Positions 33,613 through 42,607 are shown, counted from the first letter of the stretch. The stretch is DNA of 64,000 nucleotides from Nonomuraea roseoviolacea subsp. carminata (GCF_024172185.1 NZ_JAMZEC010000001.1:3658001-3722000); one strand, 5' to 3'. The notes: generated by a model not told the origin, from the letters alone. Program-made: numbers and translations.

Positions 33613-35928
33613 TCACTCGCGGGCGCCGAGCGCGTCGGCCGGGCGGACGCGCAGGGCGAACCTGGCGGGGACCGCCGTGGCGGTCAGCGCGAGGGCGACC
33701 ACGGCGGCGACCACCCCGGCGTACGTCAGCGGCGGCACGTACGGCGACGCCGACCCCGTCATCCCCAAGCTGAACGCCGCCAGCGTGACCAGCGAGATGA
33801 CCGTGCCGAGGACCACGGCGACGAGCAGCGCGGTCAGCGTCTCCGTGCGCAGCATCCGGGCCGCCTGCCGGCGCGTCGTGCCGACCACGCGCAGCAGGGC
33901 CAGCTCGCGGGAGCGGGCGAGCGTGGACATCGCCAGGGTGTTGACCACGGCGATCGCGCAGAAGGCGATGACCAGCCCCATCGCCACGTACGCCACCGCC
34001 GCGTCGGCGGAGCCCGCGGGTTCGTGGCCGGGAGCGGTCACCGCGGGAAGCGCCTCGCTCGCGCCGCCGGCCACCAGGACGGTGCCGCGGGGGTCGTCCA
34101 CGTGGCCCGCGACGAGCCCGTACGAGAGAGTCAGGTCGCCGAAGCCCAGGCCGCGGGAGTAGACGGCCGCGACCTTCACGTCGGCGGGCGTGCCGTCGCC
34201 GAGCACCAGGGAGATCCGGTCGCCGACGCCGACCTCCAGCCTCGACGCGGCGGTGGTGCTGACCGCCGCCGACGAGTCGCCGAAGCCGTCCAGCGACCCG
34301 GCCACCACGCCCAGGTCCAGCGTCCGGTCCAGGCCGCCGGGCGTGACCGCCTGGACGGCGTACTTCTCCAGGTCGATCCGGACCGAGGTGCGCAGCACCT
34401 CGGTGACCGCCCGCACGCCCGGCACGCGGCGCGCGGCGGCCGGGGACGCGCCCGGGGCGAGCACGTGGTCGGCCTTGACGCCCGCGGCCACCTCGCTCTG
34501 GGCGGCGTGCCCGATCGTGGTGGGCACGAACAGGATCGTGCAGGTCATCGCCGTCATCAGGGTCAGCGGCGCGATCACCGAGGCCAGCCGGACGGGCCCG
34601 GCCAGCAGGCTCTTGCGTGCCAGGTACCCGGCCACGCCGGGCGCCCGCAGCGGCAGCGCCGTCACGGCCCGCGCGACGAGCGGCCCGAGCAGGGCGACCG
34701 CGACCGTCCACACCAGCGCGGTCAGCATGGTGACCGGGCTGGACGCCGCCTCGGTGTTCAGCCCGGACAGCACGATCGTCAGCACCACCCCGCCGGCGAC
34801 GGCGAGCAGGCCCGCGGCCAGCCGCACCACCGGGAGCCGCGCGGCGGGCATCGCCGTCTCGCCGAGCGCCTCCACCGGCCTGATCCGCGCGATCCGGCGG
34901 GCCGAGACCCGCGCCGCGACCCAGGCGGCCGCCAGCGTGGTCAGCACCGCGACGATCGCGGGGAACGGGCTGACCACCAGCCGCAGGTTCGCGGGCATGG
35001 CGCCCAGCGCCACGAACTCGGAGCGCAGCCAGAACCCCAGCAGGATCCCCGCGCCCGAGCCGAGCAGCCCGGCGGCCACGCTGACGATCAGGGCCTCGCC
35101 GCCGACGAGCTTCCTGACCTGCCGCGGCAGCGCGCCGACGGCCCGTAGCAGGGCGATCTCGCGGCGGCGCTCCTGCATGGACAGGGCGAACGTGCCCACC
35201 ACGACGAGGATCGCCACCAGCAGCGAGGTGCCGCCGAGGGCGCCGCCCAGGCTGACGAGCTTGACCCTGGAGCCTTCGGCCTCGGGGAACTCGACCGCGC
35301 CCCGCTCGTCGCCTGTGTAGACCACGGCGTTCTTGACGGGGACGTCCACCGCGGGCCAGACGCCGATCGCCGTCACCAGCCCGTCGCGCCCGGCCAGGCG
35401 GCGGGCCTCGGCGGTGGAGAAGAAGATCGTGTTCTGGCCGGGCAGCGCCTGCGCGGTCACCCCCACCACGCGGTGGCCGGGGATCGTGGCGCCGGAGTGG
35501 CGCGCGTCCACGACGACCTCGCCCGCCGCCCTGGGCGCACGGCCCTTCACCAGCGTGAACGGGGTCAGCGCGGCCGACTCCCAGCCGTGGGCGGTGTAGC
35601 CGGCGTACGGGAAGGTGACCTCGGCGACCACCTTCGTGACGCCGGGGACGCGCCGGATCTCCTCGGCGAGCGCCGCCGGGATCCACCGGCGCTCGGACAG
35701 CAGCTTGGCCTTCTCCTTGCCGCTCTCCTTGGTCTGCCGGACGTACTGGTCGCCCGCCACGACGACCGGGGCTCCGGCGTACCGCTCGGGCGCCACCGAG
35801 CCGCGCAGTCCCGTATCCAGCAGCATGCCGCAGGCGGTGACCAGCGCGGCCGCGCAGAGCAGCGCCACGAACGCGCCGGCGAACCCGGCCTTGCGCCGGC
35901 CGATCGTCTTCAACGCGAAGGAGATCAT
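33613..35928 (-). CDS. FtsX/MacB-type ABC transporter permease
   Basis: 771 aa; the ATG shares a base with the ATPase stop (TGATG). The N-terminal helix AGFAGAFVALLCAAALVTACG is followed by a large extracellular domain, and two FtsX cores are visible: LLVAILVVVGTFALSMQERR, and a second near the C-terminus with VNTLAMSTLARSRELALLRV. About 10 membrane segments in all. The ERRREIALLRAVGALPRQV motif is the contact to the ATPase. Transporters of this type export lipids, peptides or antimicrobials and are often run by a neighbouring two-component system, as here. Confidence 0.87.
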   Translation of the reverse strand: MISFALKTIGRRKAGFAGAFVALLCAAALVTACGMLLDTGLRGSVAPERYAGAPVVVAGDQYVRQTKESGKEKAKLLSERRWIPAALAEEIRRVPGVTKVVAEVTFPYAGYTAHGWESAALTPFTLVKGRAPRAAGEVVVDARHSGATIPGHRVVGVTAQALPGQNTIFFSTAEARRLAGRDGLVTAIGVWPAVDVPVKNAVVYTGDERGAVEFPEAEGSRVKLVSLGGALGGTSLLVAILVVVGTFALSMQERRREIALLRAVGALPRQVRKLVGGEALIVSVAAGLLGSGAGILLGFWLRSEFVALGAMPANLRLVVSPFPAIVAVLTTLAAAWVAARVSARRIARIRPVEALGETAMPAARLPVVRLAAGLLAVAGGVVLTIVLSGLNTEAASSPVTMLTALVWTVAVALLGPLVARAVTALPLRAPGVAGYLARKSLLAGPVRLASVIAPLTLMTAMTCTILFVPTTIGHAAQSEVAAGVKADHVLAPGASPAAARRVPGVRAVTEVLRTSVRIDLEKYAVQAVTPGGLDRTLDLGVVAGSLDGFGDSSAAVSTTAASRLEVGVGDRISLVLGDGTPADVKVAAVYSRGLGFGDLTLSYGLVAGHVDDPRGTVLVAGGASEALPAVTAPGHEPAGSADAAVAYVAMGLVIAFCAIAVVNTLAMSTLARSRELALLRVVGTTRRQAARMLRTETLTALLVAVVLGTVISLVTLAAFSLGMTGSASPYVPPLTYAGVVAAVVALALTATAVPARFALRVRPADALGARE

Positions 35929-36686
35929 CACTTCCACGCCCCCAGCCGGGTCATGCGCTCGGCGACCTTCTCGGCGGCCGGAGCGGTCATCGCGTCCACG
36001 ATCCGGCCGTCGGCCAGGAAGAGCACGGTGTCGGCGTACGCTGCGGCCACCGGGTCGTGCGTCACCATCACCACGGTCTGGCCGAGCGTCGAGACCACCT
36101 CCCGCAGCAGGGTCAGGACGTCACGAGCGGTCATGGTGTCCAGCGCGCCGGTCGGCTCGTCACCGAACACCACCTCCGGCCTGGTCACCAGCGCCCTGGC
36201 GATCGCCACCCGCTGCTGCTGGCCACCGGACAGCTCGGCCGGGCGGTGCCCGGTGCGCCCACCGAGGCCCACCCTGTGCACGACCTCGTCCAGCCAGGCC
36301 CGGTCCACCCGGGCGCCGGCCAGCATCAGCGGCAACGTGATGTTCTCGGTCACGGTCAGCGCGGAGACCAGGTTGAACGCCTGGAACACGAAGCCGACCC
36401 GGCGCCGCCGCAGCTCGGTCAGCGCGTTCTCGTCCATGCCGGTCAGGTCGGTGCCGCCCAGCCGGACCGACCCCGAGCTGGGGACGTCCAGGCCGGCCGC
36501 GCAATGCAGGAACGTGCTCTTGCCGGAGCCGGAGGGGCCCATGACGGCGGTGAAGGTGCCCCGGGGGATGCCGACCGACACCTCGCGCAGGGCCGCGACC
36601 GCGCCCCGGCCCTTCCCGTACACCTTGCTCACCGTGTCCAACCGCACCGCTTCGCTCACCGTGTCCAACCGCACTGCCTCTGTCAT
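35928..36686 (-). CDS. ABC transporter ATP-binding protein (MacB/LolD type)
   Basis: 252 aa from the ATG at 36686 with TTGGAG upstream. Walker A GPSGSGKSTFLH, Q-loop FVFQAFNLV, signature LSGGQQQRVAIARAL, Walker B VVFGDEPTGALD and H-loop VMVTHDPVAAAYA are all present. It powers the FtsX-type permease encoded next. The N-terminus has a 27-bp tandem duplication (36628-36681) that repeats EAVRLDTVS. A 49-bp element shared with another promoter lies just upstream, at 36720-36768. Confidence 0.9.
   Translation of the reverse strand: MTEAVRLDTVSEAVRLDTVSKVYGKGRGAVAALREVSVGIPRGTFTAVMGPSGSGKSTFLHCAAGLDVPSSGSVRLGGTDLTGMDENALTELRRRRVGFVFQAFNLVSALTVTENITLPLMLAGARVDRAWLDEVVHRVGLGGRTGHRPAELSGGQQQRVAIARALVTRPEVVFGDEPTGALDTMTARDVLTLLREVVSTLGQTVVMVTHDPVAAAYADTVLFLADGRIVDAMTAPAAEKVAERMTRLGAWK
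36628..36681 (-). repeat. 27-bp tandem duplication at the ATPase N-terminus
   Basis: Two adjacent 27-bp copies (36628-36654 and 36655-36681) share ctcaccgtgtccaaccgca and differ at few positions. They repeat nine residues (EAVRLDTVS) directly after the start codon region, which is unusual for an otherwise compact ABC ATPase. Confidence 0.85.
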
Positions 36687-36719
36687 GGCTCCAAGCCTGC
36701 CGACCTGCGGTTTCGGCCA

Positions 36720-36768
36720 CCAGAGAGCCACTCACGACCCCGCCATGACGTCATCATGATCCGGACAT
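36720..36768. promoter_or_regulatory. 49-bp element upstream of the ABC exporter, shared with 40529-40577
   Basis: Read on the minus strand, this stretch matches the element at 40529-40577 at 37 of 49 positions, including the invariant core gacgtcatg and the ends atgtc and tctctgg. The palindrome tgacgtca lies at 36746-36753. The core is ~60 bp before the ABC ATPase ATG. It also abuts the response regulator start (GTG 36778): the CATAAT at 36766-36771 could be that gene's -10 for a leaderless mRNA. A binding site for the adjacent response regulator is my inference. Confidence 0.7.
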
Positions 36769-36777
36769 AATGGTCAG

Positions 36778-37386
36778 GTGATTCGTATGCTCCTGGCCGA
36801 GGACCAGCACGTCATCAGGGAGGCGCTGGTGACCCTGCTCAGCCTCGAACCCGACATCGAGGTCGTCGAGGCGGTCGAGTCGGGCGACGCGGCCGTGGCC
36901 GCCGCGATGACGCACCGGCCGGACGTCGTCGTCCTCGACATCGACATGCCCGGCACGATCGACGGCCTCGACGCCGCCGCGCAGGTGCGCACCAGGCTGC
37001 CGGGCTGCCGCGCGCTCATGCTCACCGGCCACGGCAAGCCCGGCCACCTCCGGCGGGCGCTCAGCTCACAGGTGGACGGCTTCATGCTGAAGACCGCCTC
37101 GCCGGAGGAGCTGGCGTCCGCGATCAGGAAGGTGGCGCGGGGCGAACGGGTCCTCGACCCCTCGCTCGCCGTCACCGCGTGGAACCTGGCCGACAATCCG
37201 CTCACCCCGCGCGAGGCCGACGTCCTGCGGCTGGTCGCGGAGGGGTCGGAGCCGCCCGAGATCGCCGGGCGCCTCTTCCTCAGCGCCGGGACCGTGCGCA
37301 ACTACATCACCACGATCGTGACCAAGCTCAACGCCCGCAACCGCACCGACGCCGTGCGCATCGCCTCCGAGGCGGGCTGGATCTAG
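36778..37386 (+). CDS. NarL/LuxR-type response regulator
   Basis: 202 aa from the GTG at 36778, with no SD and a CATAAT 6 bases upstream, so it is probably leaderless. The receiver domain has the acidic pair in MLLAEDQHVI, phospho-acceptor Asp in VVVLDIDMPG, Thr in ALMLTGHG and Lys in GFMLKTASPEEL. The LuxR HTH is LTPREADVLRLVAEGSEPPE then IAGRLFLSAGTVRNYI. Its gene is convergent with the duplicated sensor kinase and divergent from the ABC exporter, its likely target. Confidence 0.9.
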   Translation: MIRMLLAEDQHVIREALVTLLSLEPDIEVVEAVESGDAAVAAAMTHRPDVVVLDIDMPGTIDGLDAAAQVRTRLPGCRALMLTGHGKPGHLRRALSSQVDGFMLKTASPEELASAIRKVARGERVLDPSLAVTAWNLADNPLTPREADVLRLVAEGSEPPEIAGRLFLSAGTVRNYITTIVTKLNARNRTDAVRIASEAGWI

Positions 37387-37435
37387 CGTGCCTGGATCTG
37401 GCCGGCCTGGATCTAGCCGGCCTGGACCTGGCCGG
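37376..37435. repeat. 15-bp tandem repeat spanning both stop codons of regulator and kinase
   Basis: Four 15-bp copies (consensus cctggatctagccgg) at 37376-37435 contain the response-regulator stop TAG and the convergent kinase stop TAG. The repeat therefore adds identical C-terminal codons to one gene and spacer to the other. ggccggcc palindromes within it might fold as a weak terminator. Confidence 0.75.
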
Positions 37436-39419
37436 CCGGGGCCCAGGTGAGCGTCGGGGCCTCGGCGGTCAGCTCGAACCAGCCGTCCTCGTGGGTGACG
37501 TCCAGCCGCCCGTCGAGCGCGGCCAGCCGGGTGGTGAGGTTGCCGATCCCGGCCGAGCCGTGGCGGCCCTTCGTCGCGCGGGCCCCGTCGTTGCGCACGC
37601 TCAGCCGTACGGTGCCGTCCCGCACGGAGGTCGTGATCACGCAGCGGCGGGCCGAGCTGTGCCGCAGCACGTTGGTGACCGCCTCCCTGAGCACGATGCC
37701 GAGCGTGGTCTCCACGTCCCGGCCGAGGGCGTCGTGGCCCAGGTCCAGCTCCACCTCGACGCCCGCGGTGGACAGCAGCGCGCGGGCCGACTCCGCCTCC
37801 GCGCCCAGCGACAGCTCGCCGTCCCGGCCCGAGACCGTCCGCAGGTCCTCCATCGCCCGCTCGGTCATCGTCAGGACGTCCTGGAGCTCCTTGCGCGCGC
37901 GGTCGGCGTCGAGCCTGCGGGCGAGCTCGCACTTGAGCAGGATCGCCGCCAGGGTGTGCCCGAGCAGGTCGTGCAGGTCGCGGGCGGCCCGCAGCCGCTC
38001 CTCGACGACGGCCGCCCGGGCCAGGCCGTCCCTCGACTCGCGCAGCTCCCCGGCCATCCGGGCCAGCCTGAGCAGCCCGTACACGACCAGACCGGTCACC
38101 ACCGTGCTGATCGCGTAGTTCACGGTGAGCGCGACCGGCAGGGCGAGCAGCACGCCCGAGACCGCGACGACCGCCACGACCGCCGCCACCAGCGGTAGCG
38201 CCACCGCCCACGGGAAGGCCAGCAGGACCGGCCCCGCCAGGAATCCCGCCACCCCCAGCCATGCCTGGCCGAACAGCGGGAGCGGGGCGAACGTCAGCAC
38301 CCCCATGATCGACAGCGCCACGTGGTGGCGACCCTCGACCGAGCGCACCTGCATGACGACGATGACGGCCAGCAGCGGCGCCGGCCACAGCGAGCCGGCC
38401 GCGAGCAGCGCCTTCACCGAGAACCCCACCAGCACGGCCGCCAGCAGCGCGATCGCCAGCGCGCTGTCGCGCTCCGGCCGGCCGGCCGGTCGCGTGACGG
38501 GCAGCCGCGCCTCCACGCTCATCCGGGCGTCCCCCGTGAGCCCGACCGTGAGCGTGCCGCCCGCCGCCTCGACCTGCTCCGGCAGGTCGCCGAGGTCCGC
38601 GTCGCCGGCCGTGCGGGCGCCGTCGTCGGAGACGCGCAGCCACACCGCGGCGCCCTCCGTGTACGTCTCGATGCGGCAGACCGTCCGGCTGCCGGCCGCG
38701 GAGCGCCGGACGATGTCCGTCACGGCCTCCCTGAGCACGGCCGCCAGCAGCGCGCCCGCCGGGCCGAGCGGCTCGGCGTGGCTCACCCGCACGTCCACGG
38801 TGACGCCCGCCGCGGTCAGCATGGCCTTGGCGGTGGTGATCTCGGGGGTCAGCGACATGGCCCGGTAGCTCGCCGCCGCCGACCGGGCCTCCGCCAGCGA
38901 GCGGCGCGCCGTCTCCACGTCGGGCGTTCCGGTACGCGCGCCCTCGGCGATCGCGGACAGCGCCCGTCCCAGGCCCGCGCTCAGCTCGGCGGCGATGCGC
39001 AGGCGCTCCTCGGCCGCCGCCGTCACCGCCAGCGACAGCCGGGCCGCGTTCACCTCGTCGATCCGGTCGATCATCCGGGTCAGGCCGTACACGACCAGCG
39101 AGATCAGCACCATGCTGATCACCGGGTCGGGCGGCCCGAGCAGCGCGGCGCTCCCCGCCACGGCCAGGGCCAGCGGCCAGAGCCTGGTCAGCAGCAGCGA
39201 GCCGCCCACGAAGCCCAGGATCCCCACCGAGGAGCCGAACAGCAGCACGGACCCGTACGCCAGCACGGCCTGCACCGGCAGGAGCCACCACGAACGCCGC
39301 AGGGTGAACAGCACCTGCACCGCGAACACGGCCACCGCCGTGGGCGCCCCGGCCACCACGTAGACGCTCGCGAAGCCGGCGAAGACGACGGCGACGATCA
39401 GTTTCGCCTGCTTGTGCAC
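37413..39419 (-). CDS. tandemly duplicated sensor histidine kinase, first half degenerate
   Basis: 668 aa from a GTG. Two similar halves are visible. Each has hydrophobic segments, then an EERLR-A-L block and an ATPase region. In the second half EERLRAARDLHDLLGHTLAA carries the phospho-acceptor His483 and LGIVLREAVTNVLRHS is the N-box. In the first half the same block reads EERLRIAAELSAGLGRALSA, with Ser147 replacing His, and LAAVLREAVTDIVRRSA has lost the N-box Asn. So only the second half can be phosphorylated. It should signal to the NarL-type regulator encoded convergently. The first half may be a sensor or dimerisation module. Confidence 0.85.
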   Translation of the reverse strand: MHKQAKLIVAVVFAGFASVYVVAGAPTAVAVFAVQVLFTLRRSWWLLPVQAVLAYGSVLLFGSSVGILGFVGGSLLLTRLWPLALAVAGSAALLGPPDPVISMVLISLVVYGLTRMIDRIDEVNAARLSLAVTAAAEERLRIAAELSAGLGRALSAIAEGARTGTPDVETARRSLAEARSAAASYRAMSLTPEITTAKAMLTAAGVTVDVRVSHAEPLGPAGALLAAVLREAVTDIVRRSAAGSRTVCRIETYTEGAAVWLRVSDDGARTAGDADLGDLPEQVEAAGGTLTVGLTGDARMSVEARLPVTRPAGRPERDSALAIALLAAVLVGFSVKALLAAGSLWPAPLLAVIVVMQVRSVEGRHHVALSIMGVLTFAPLPLFGQAWLGVAGFLAGPVLLAFPWAVALPLVAAVVAVVAVSGVLLALPVALTVNYAISTVVTGLVVYGLLRLARMAGELRESRDGLARAAVVEERLRAARDLHDLLGHTLAAILLKCELARRLDADRARKELQDVLTMTERAMEDLRTVSGRDGELSLGAEAESARALLSTAGVEVELDLGHDALGRDVETTLGIVLREAVTNVLRHSSARRCVITTSVRDGTVRLSVRNDGARATKGRHGSAGIGNLTTRLAALDGRLDVTHEDGWFELTAEAPTLTWAPAGQVQAG

Positions 39420-39441
39420 CCGTGCAGCCTAGAAGAAACCC

Positions 39442-40473
39442 TTACGCGACAGAGCTGGGGGTCGCCGCCCCGGCCCCGGACACCCGCCCGGCGGACGCCG
39501 CCCGCGCGGACACCCGGCGCGCCGACACGGCCAGGACCAGCACCGCGCACGCGGCCACCAGCCCGCCCAGCCCGAGCGCGGCCTGCAGCGTCAGGGCGTC
39601 GGGGGCGAGGAGCGCCTGCCCGCGCCGCGCCTGCCACAGCACCAGCCCGGTGAGCCCGGCGTACCCGAACGCCGCGACGACCACCAGGGCCGTACGGGTG
39701 GCGGCGCCCGACAGGACGGAGAAGCGGCGGGCCAGCAGCCGCAGCCCGATCGCGACCAGCGGGATCACCTGCAGCGCGTGCAGGCCGACGAAGTGCGCCA
39801 CCCGGAGGTCGCCCGAATCGGTCTCCCACCCGGTGAGCGCCATGCCGGCCCCGCCGTCGGGGGCGCCGACGCTGTGCGCGCCGATCGTGGTCAGGCTCAG
39901 CCCCCTGGCCAGCCCCGCCGCCTGGTCGGGCGTGGGGGAGGTCATGAGGTAGCCGACTGACATGCCGGCCAGCGAGATCACCAGCCCGAGCGGGACGGCC
40001 CACGCCATCGCCCGGTCCACCCGCCGCTGCACCACCAGGAAGATCCCCATCGCGAAGGTCATCAGCCAGCCCAGGTACGCGGCCCCACCCATGATCATGA
40101 ACACGGTGGTGTCGAGGCCGGTGGAGAAGTTGAAGTGGCTGGGCACGCCGCGGGCCGCCTGGAAGGTGATGGCCGCGATCTCCGGGGTGACGAACCCGGC
40201 CACGGCCACGGTTCCCAGCCACCACAGCGTCCGCCGCCACCGCCCCGCCTGATCGATCATCCAGGCCAGCGTGATCGCGTACATGCCGAACGAGACCGCG
40301 AACTTGAACGGCTTCAGCCACACGCTCTGCCCCATGAGCGTCCGCCCGTCCACCACCAGGCCCAGCCCGCAGACCAGGGCCAGCACCGCCATGGCCGCGG
40401 CGCAGTAGGTGAGCGGCCCGTGCCACGAGGACGTGACCTTCCGAAGTTCCCGGCGCTGAAGCAGGGCACCCAT
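39442..40473 (-). CDS. multi-pass membrane protein of unknown function
   Basis: 343 aa from an ATG with AAGGAG upstream. About eight hydrophobic helices are visible, for example LTYCAAAMAVLALVCGLGLV and AAYLGWLMTFAMGIFLVVQR. Conserved-looking polar spots are KPFKFAVSFGMYAITLAWM, HFNFSTGLDTTVFMIMGG and VAHFVGLHALQVIPL with two histidines. No named family recognised. The stop is 22 bp before the kinase start, so it may be cotranscribed with it, and its promoter carries the 49-bp element also seen at the ABC exporter. It is likely part of the same envelope response. Confidence 0.7.
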   Translation of the reverse strand: MGALLQRRELRKVTSSWHGPLTYCAAAMAVLALVCGLGLVVDGRTLMGQSVWLKPFKFAVSFGMYAITLAWMIDQAGRWRRTLWWLGTVAVAGFVTPEIAAITFQAARGVPSHFNFSTGLDTTVFMIMGGAAYLGWLMTFAMGIFLVVQRRVDRAMAWAVPLGLVISLAGMSVGYLMTSPTPDQAAGLARGLSLTTIGAHSVGAPDGGAGMALTGWETDSGDLRVAHFVGLHALQVIPLVAIGLRLLARRFSVLSGAATRTALVVVAAFGYAGLTGLVLWQARRGQALLAPDALTLQAALGLGGLVAACAVLVLAVSARRVSARAASAGRVSGAGAATPSSVA

Positions 40474-40528
40474 GACGACTCCTTCTCATCGACTGGGTAC
40501 AACTCTGCTGGTCAGCGGCCCCCACCGA

Positions 40529-40577
40529 CCAGAGACCCGATCATCGACCCGGCATGACGTCGTCACGAACCAGACAT
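40529..40577 (-). promoter_or_regulatory. second copy of the 49-bp element, before the membrane-protein gene
   Basis: This copy matches 36720-36768 at 37 of 49 positions and in the same orientation relative to its downstream gene. The core gacgtcatg is about 80 bp before the ATG at 40473. The element overlaps the last 15 bp of the LysR gene, showing that its conservation cannot come from coding constraint shared with the other locus. Confidence 0.7.
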
Positions 40578-41465
40578 GTGCGTACCGGCCTGCCGCGAAT
40601 CGGTGACGGCTTGCGCGAAGGCGCGGATGAGCGGGCTCTCATGGCCGCTTCGCCACACGTACGCCCACTGCACCGGCTCGGCGTCGTCGATGGGCAGGTA
40701 GACCAGGCTGGGCCAGGGATAGAACTCGGTGATCTCGGCGGTGACCCCGGCGACCGCCTGGCCGGAAGCGACGACGTTGAGCGCCTCCTGCCAGGTGGAG
40801 ACCGCGGGACCGCGCGCGACGAGCCGGCCGGACGGTGTGCGGTAGGGGTTGAAGACCTCCTCCATGTAGGCCGGGATGGACTTGCCCTGGACCACGGCGC
40901 AGTCGCCGAAGTCCTCCAGGCACACCGAGTCGCGCCGGGCGTAGGGGTGGCTGGCGGACACCATGAGCAGCACCTGGGAGGTGTGCGTGAGCGGGCCGAT
41001 CGTCAGGTCCGGTTCGCGTACCGGCAGCCACAGATGCGCCACGTCCACCTCGCCGGAGCGCAGCAGGTCGAGCGGAGAGGGCGGCTGCACCTCACGGTGC
41101 TGCAGCCGGGCGCCGGGGTGGCGGGCGTGGAACAGGTCGAAGGCGTCCTTCATCAGCAACGAGTGCGGGCCGATGGTGCCCACGTTGAGGGTCCCGGTCA
41201 CGCCGTTGACCGTGCCCTTCACCTCCTCGATCCCGTCCATGATCTGCAGGTAGCCGGCGCTCAGGCGGTGGTAGAGCTGCTCGCCCACGGGAGTGAGGCG
41301 GACGGTGCGCGAGGTGCGGTCGAAGAGCGGCGCGCCGATCCGGCGTTCCTGCTTCTTGATCGCCTGACTCACGCGGGAGGTCGTGATGTGCAGCCGCTCG
41401 GCGGTGCGGCCGAAGTGCAGCTCCTGGGCGAGCGTCAGGAAGATCTCGATGTCGCGGAGCTCCAT
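40563..41465 (-). CDS. LysR-family transcriptional regulator
   Basis: 300 aa. The N-terminal winged HTH reads ELRDIEIFLTLAQELHFGRT then AERLHITTSRVSQAIKKQER, followed by a two-lobed LysR substrate-binding domain (LRSGEVDVAHLWLPVREPD, then VASGQAVAGVTAEITEFYPW). LysR proteins bind a small effector and usually activate a divergent gene. Here the neighbour upstream (41628-42503) is on the same strand, so the target is unclear. It ends inside the 49-bp shared element. Confidence 0.9.
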   Translation of the reverse strand: MELRDIEIFLTLAQELHFGRTAERLHITTSRVSQAIKKQERRIGAPLFDRTSRTVRLTPVGEQLYHRLSAGYLQIMDGIEEVKGTVNGVTGTLNVGTIGPHSLLMKDAFDLFHARHPGARLQHREVQPPSPLDLLRSGEVDVAHLWLPVREPDLTIGPLTHTSQVLLMVSASHPYARRDSVCLEDFGDCAVVQGKSIPAYMEEVFNPYRTPSGRLVARGPAVSTWQEALNVVASGQAVAGVTAEITEFYPWPSLVYLPIDDAEPVQWAYVWRSGHESPLIRAFAQAVTDSRQAGTHMSGS

Positions 41466-41627
41466 GGCCTCTTCCCGATCGTGAACATACGGGTCAACGA
41501 ACCGTTGACCTCCGGCTCAAGAAGAATCTACCGCCCGACGACGCGCCGCCGAGGCGGTTGTCCGGAGATCCGATCACGAGCGGCGCAGGCCGACGTCGCC
41601 TCCGCCGGCCACCGCCAGGACCTGCGG

Positions 41628-42503
41628 TCAGATGCCGGCGGGCCGGCCTGCCGCCGGTCGGTGGCTGCGGTGGGCGGTCTCCGGGCCGACCACCCGCAGC
41701 AGCTCCAGCGCCTCGAACGTCCTCGACCCCGGCGGCGGCGTGTAGATGACCAGGCGCTGGTCCTCGGCGGGGGCGAGCAGCGCCTCGCAGTCGAACTCCA
41801 TGTCGCCGATCGCCGGGTGCCGCACGCGCTTGCGGCTGCTGCGCCGTACCGCCACCTCGTGCAGCTCCCACAGCCGCACGAACTCCTCGCTCGCCGCGCG
41901 CAGCCGCTCGACCAGCTCGGTCGCGGCCACGTCGTTGCCGCGCCTGGCCACGGCCGCGCGCAGGTCGGCCACGTGCATCCGGGAGTACGCGGGATGCTCC
42001 TCCTCCGGGTACGACTCGCGCACGAACGGGTCGGTGAACCAGCGCCAGGGGATGTTGCGGTCGGGCTCCTCGACCGTGCAGTGGCAGCCGAACAGCGCCT
42101 CGGACATCGCGTTCTGCGCCAGCACGTCGCCCAGGTCGCTCACCAGTTGCGCGGGCGTCTCCACGAGCCGGTCCAGCATGTACAGCAGGCCGGGCTTGAC
42201 GTGCCCGCCCGCGCGCGGCCCGGCCGGAGGGCGGTGCCCGGCCAGCAGGTAGAGGTGGTCGCGTTCGTCGCGGGTCAGCCGCAGCGCCCGCGCCAGCGCG
42301 GCCAGCAGTTGCGTCGACGGCTGCGGGCTGCGCGCCTGCTCCAGCCGCATCAGGTAGTCGGCGGACATGCCCGCGAGCTGGGACACCTCCTCCCGCCGCA
42401 GTCCGGGAGTACGGCGGCGCGGGCCGGAAGGCAGGCCCACCTCTCCGGGCAGCAGCCGCTCTCGCGAGCGGCGCAGGAAGTCGGCGAGCTCCTCACGATC
42501 CAT
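41628..42503 (-). CDS. XRE-family regulator with MmyB-like ligand domain
   Basis: 291 aa from the ATG at 42503. The HTH reads LADFLRRSRERLLPGEVGLP then RRTPGLRREEVSQLAGMSAD and YLMRLEQARSPQPSTQLLAA. The C-terminal part has NIPWRWFTDPFVRESYPEEE and the MmyB-type RHPAIGDMEFDCEALLAP signature. MmyB-like regulators use a lipid or fatty-acid binding PAS-like domain and normally control an adjacent short-chain or hydrolase gene. Here the divergent alpha/beta hydrolase is the clear candidate target, across a 104-bp promoter region. Confidence 0.88.
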   Translation of the reverse strand: MDREELADFLRRSRERLLPGEVGLPSGPRRRTPGLRREEVSQLAGMSADYLMRLEQARSPQPSTQLLAALARALRLTRDERDHLYLLAGHRPPAGPRAGGHVKPGLLYMLDRLVETPAQLVSDLGDVLAQNAMSEALFGCHCTVEEPDRNIPWRWFTDPFVRESYPEEEHPAYSRMHVADLRAAVARRGNDVAATELVERLRAASEEFVRLWELHEVAVRRSSRKRVRHPAIGDMEFDCEALLAPAEDQRLVIYTPPPGSRTFEALELLRVVGPETAHRSHRPAAGRPAGI

Positions 42504-42607
42504 GCCCCCCATCCTGCAATATCCCGAAATATCGCTGCCTAGGATCCCTTGTCCTAGGGAGTCCGGTCCGCTCCACAACGGCCGTCCCCCTTGGCACGGT
42601 GAACGGC
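42504..42607. promoter_or_regulatory. divergent promoter between MmyB-like regulator and hydrolase
   Basis: The AT-rich imperfect palindrome atatcccgaaatat at 42519-42532 (ATAT arms around a central CG, read either way as ATAT-yyCGrr-ATAT) stands out in a GC-rich spacer and overlaps the likely -10 region of the regulator. It is the best operator candidate for that regulator. Confidence 0.5.
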
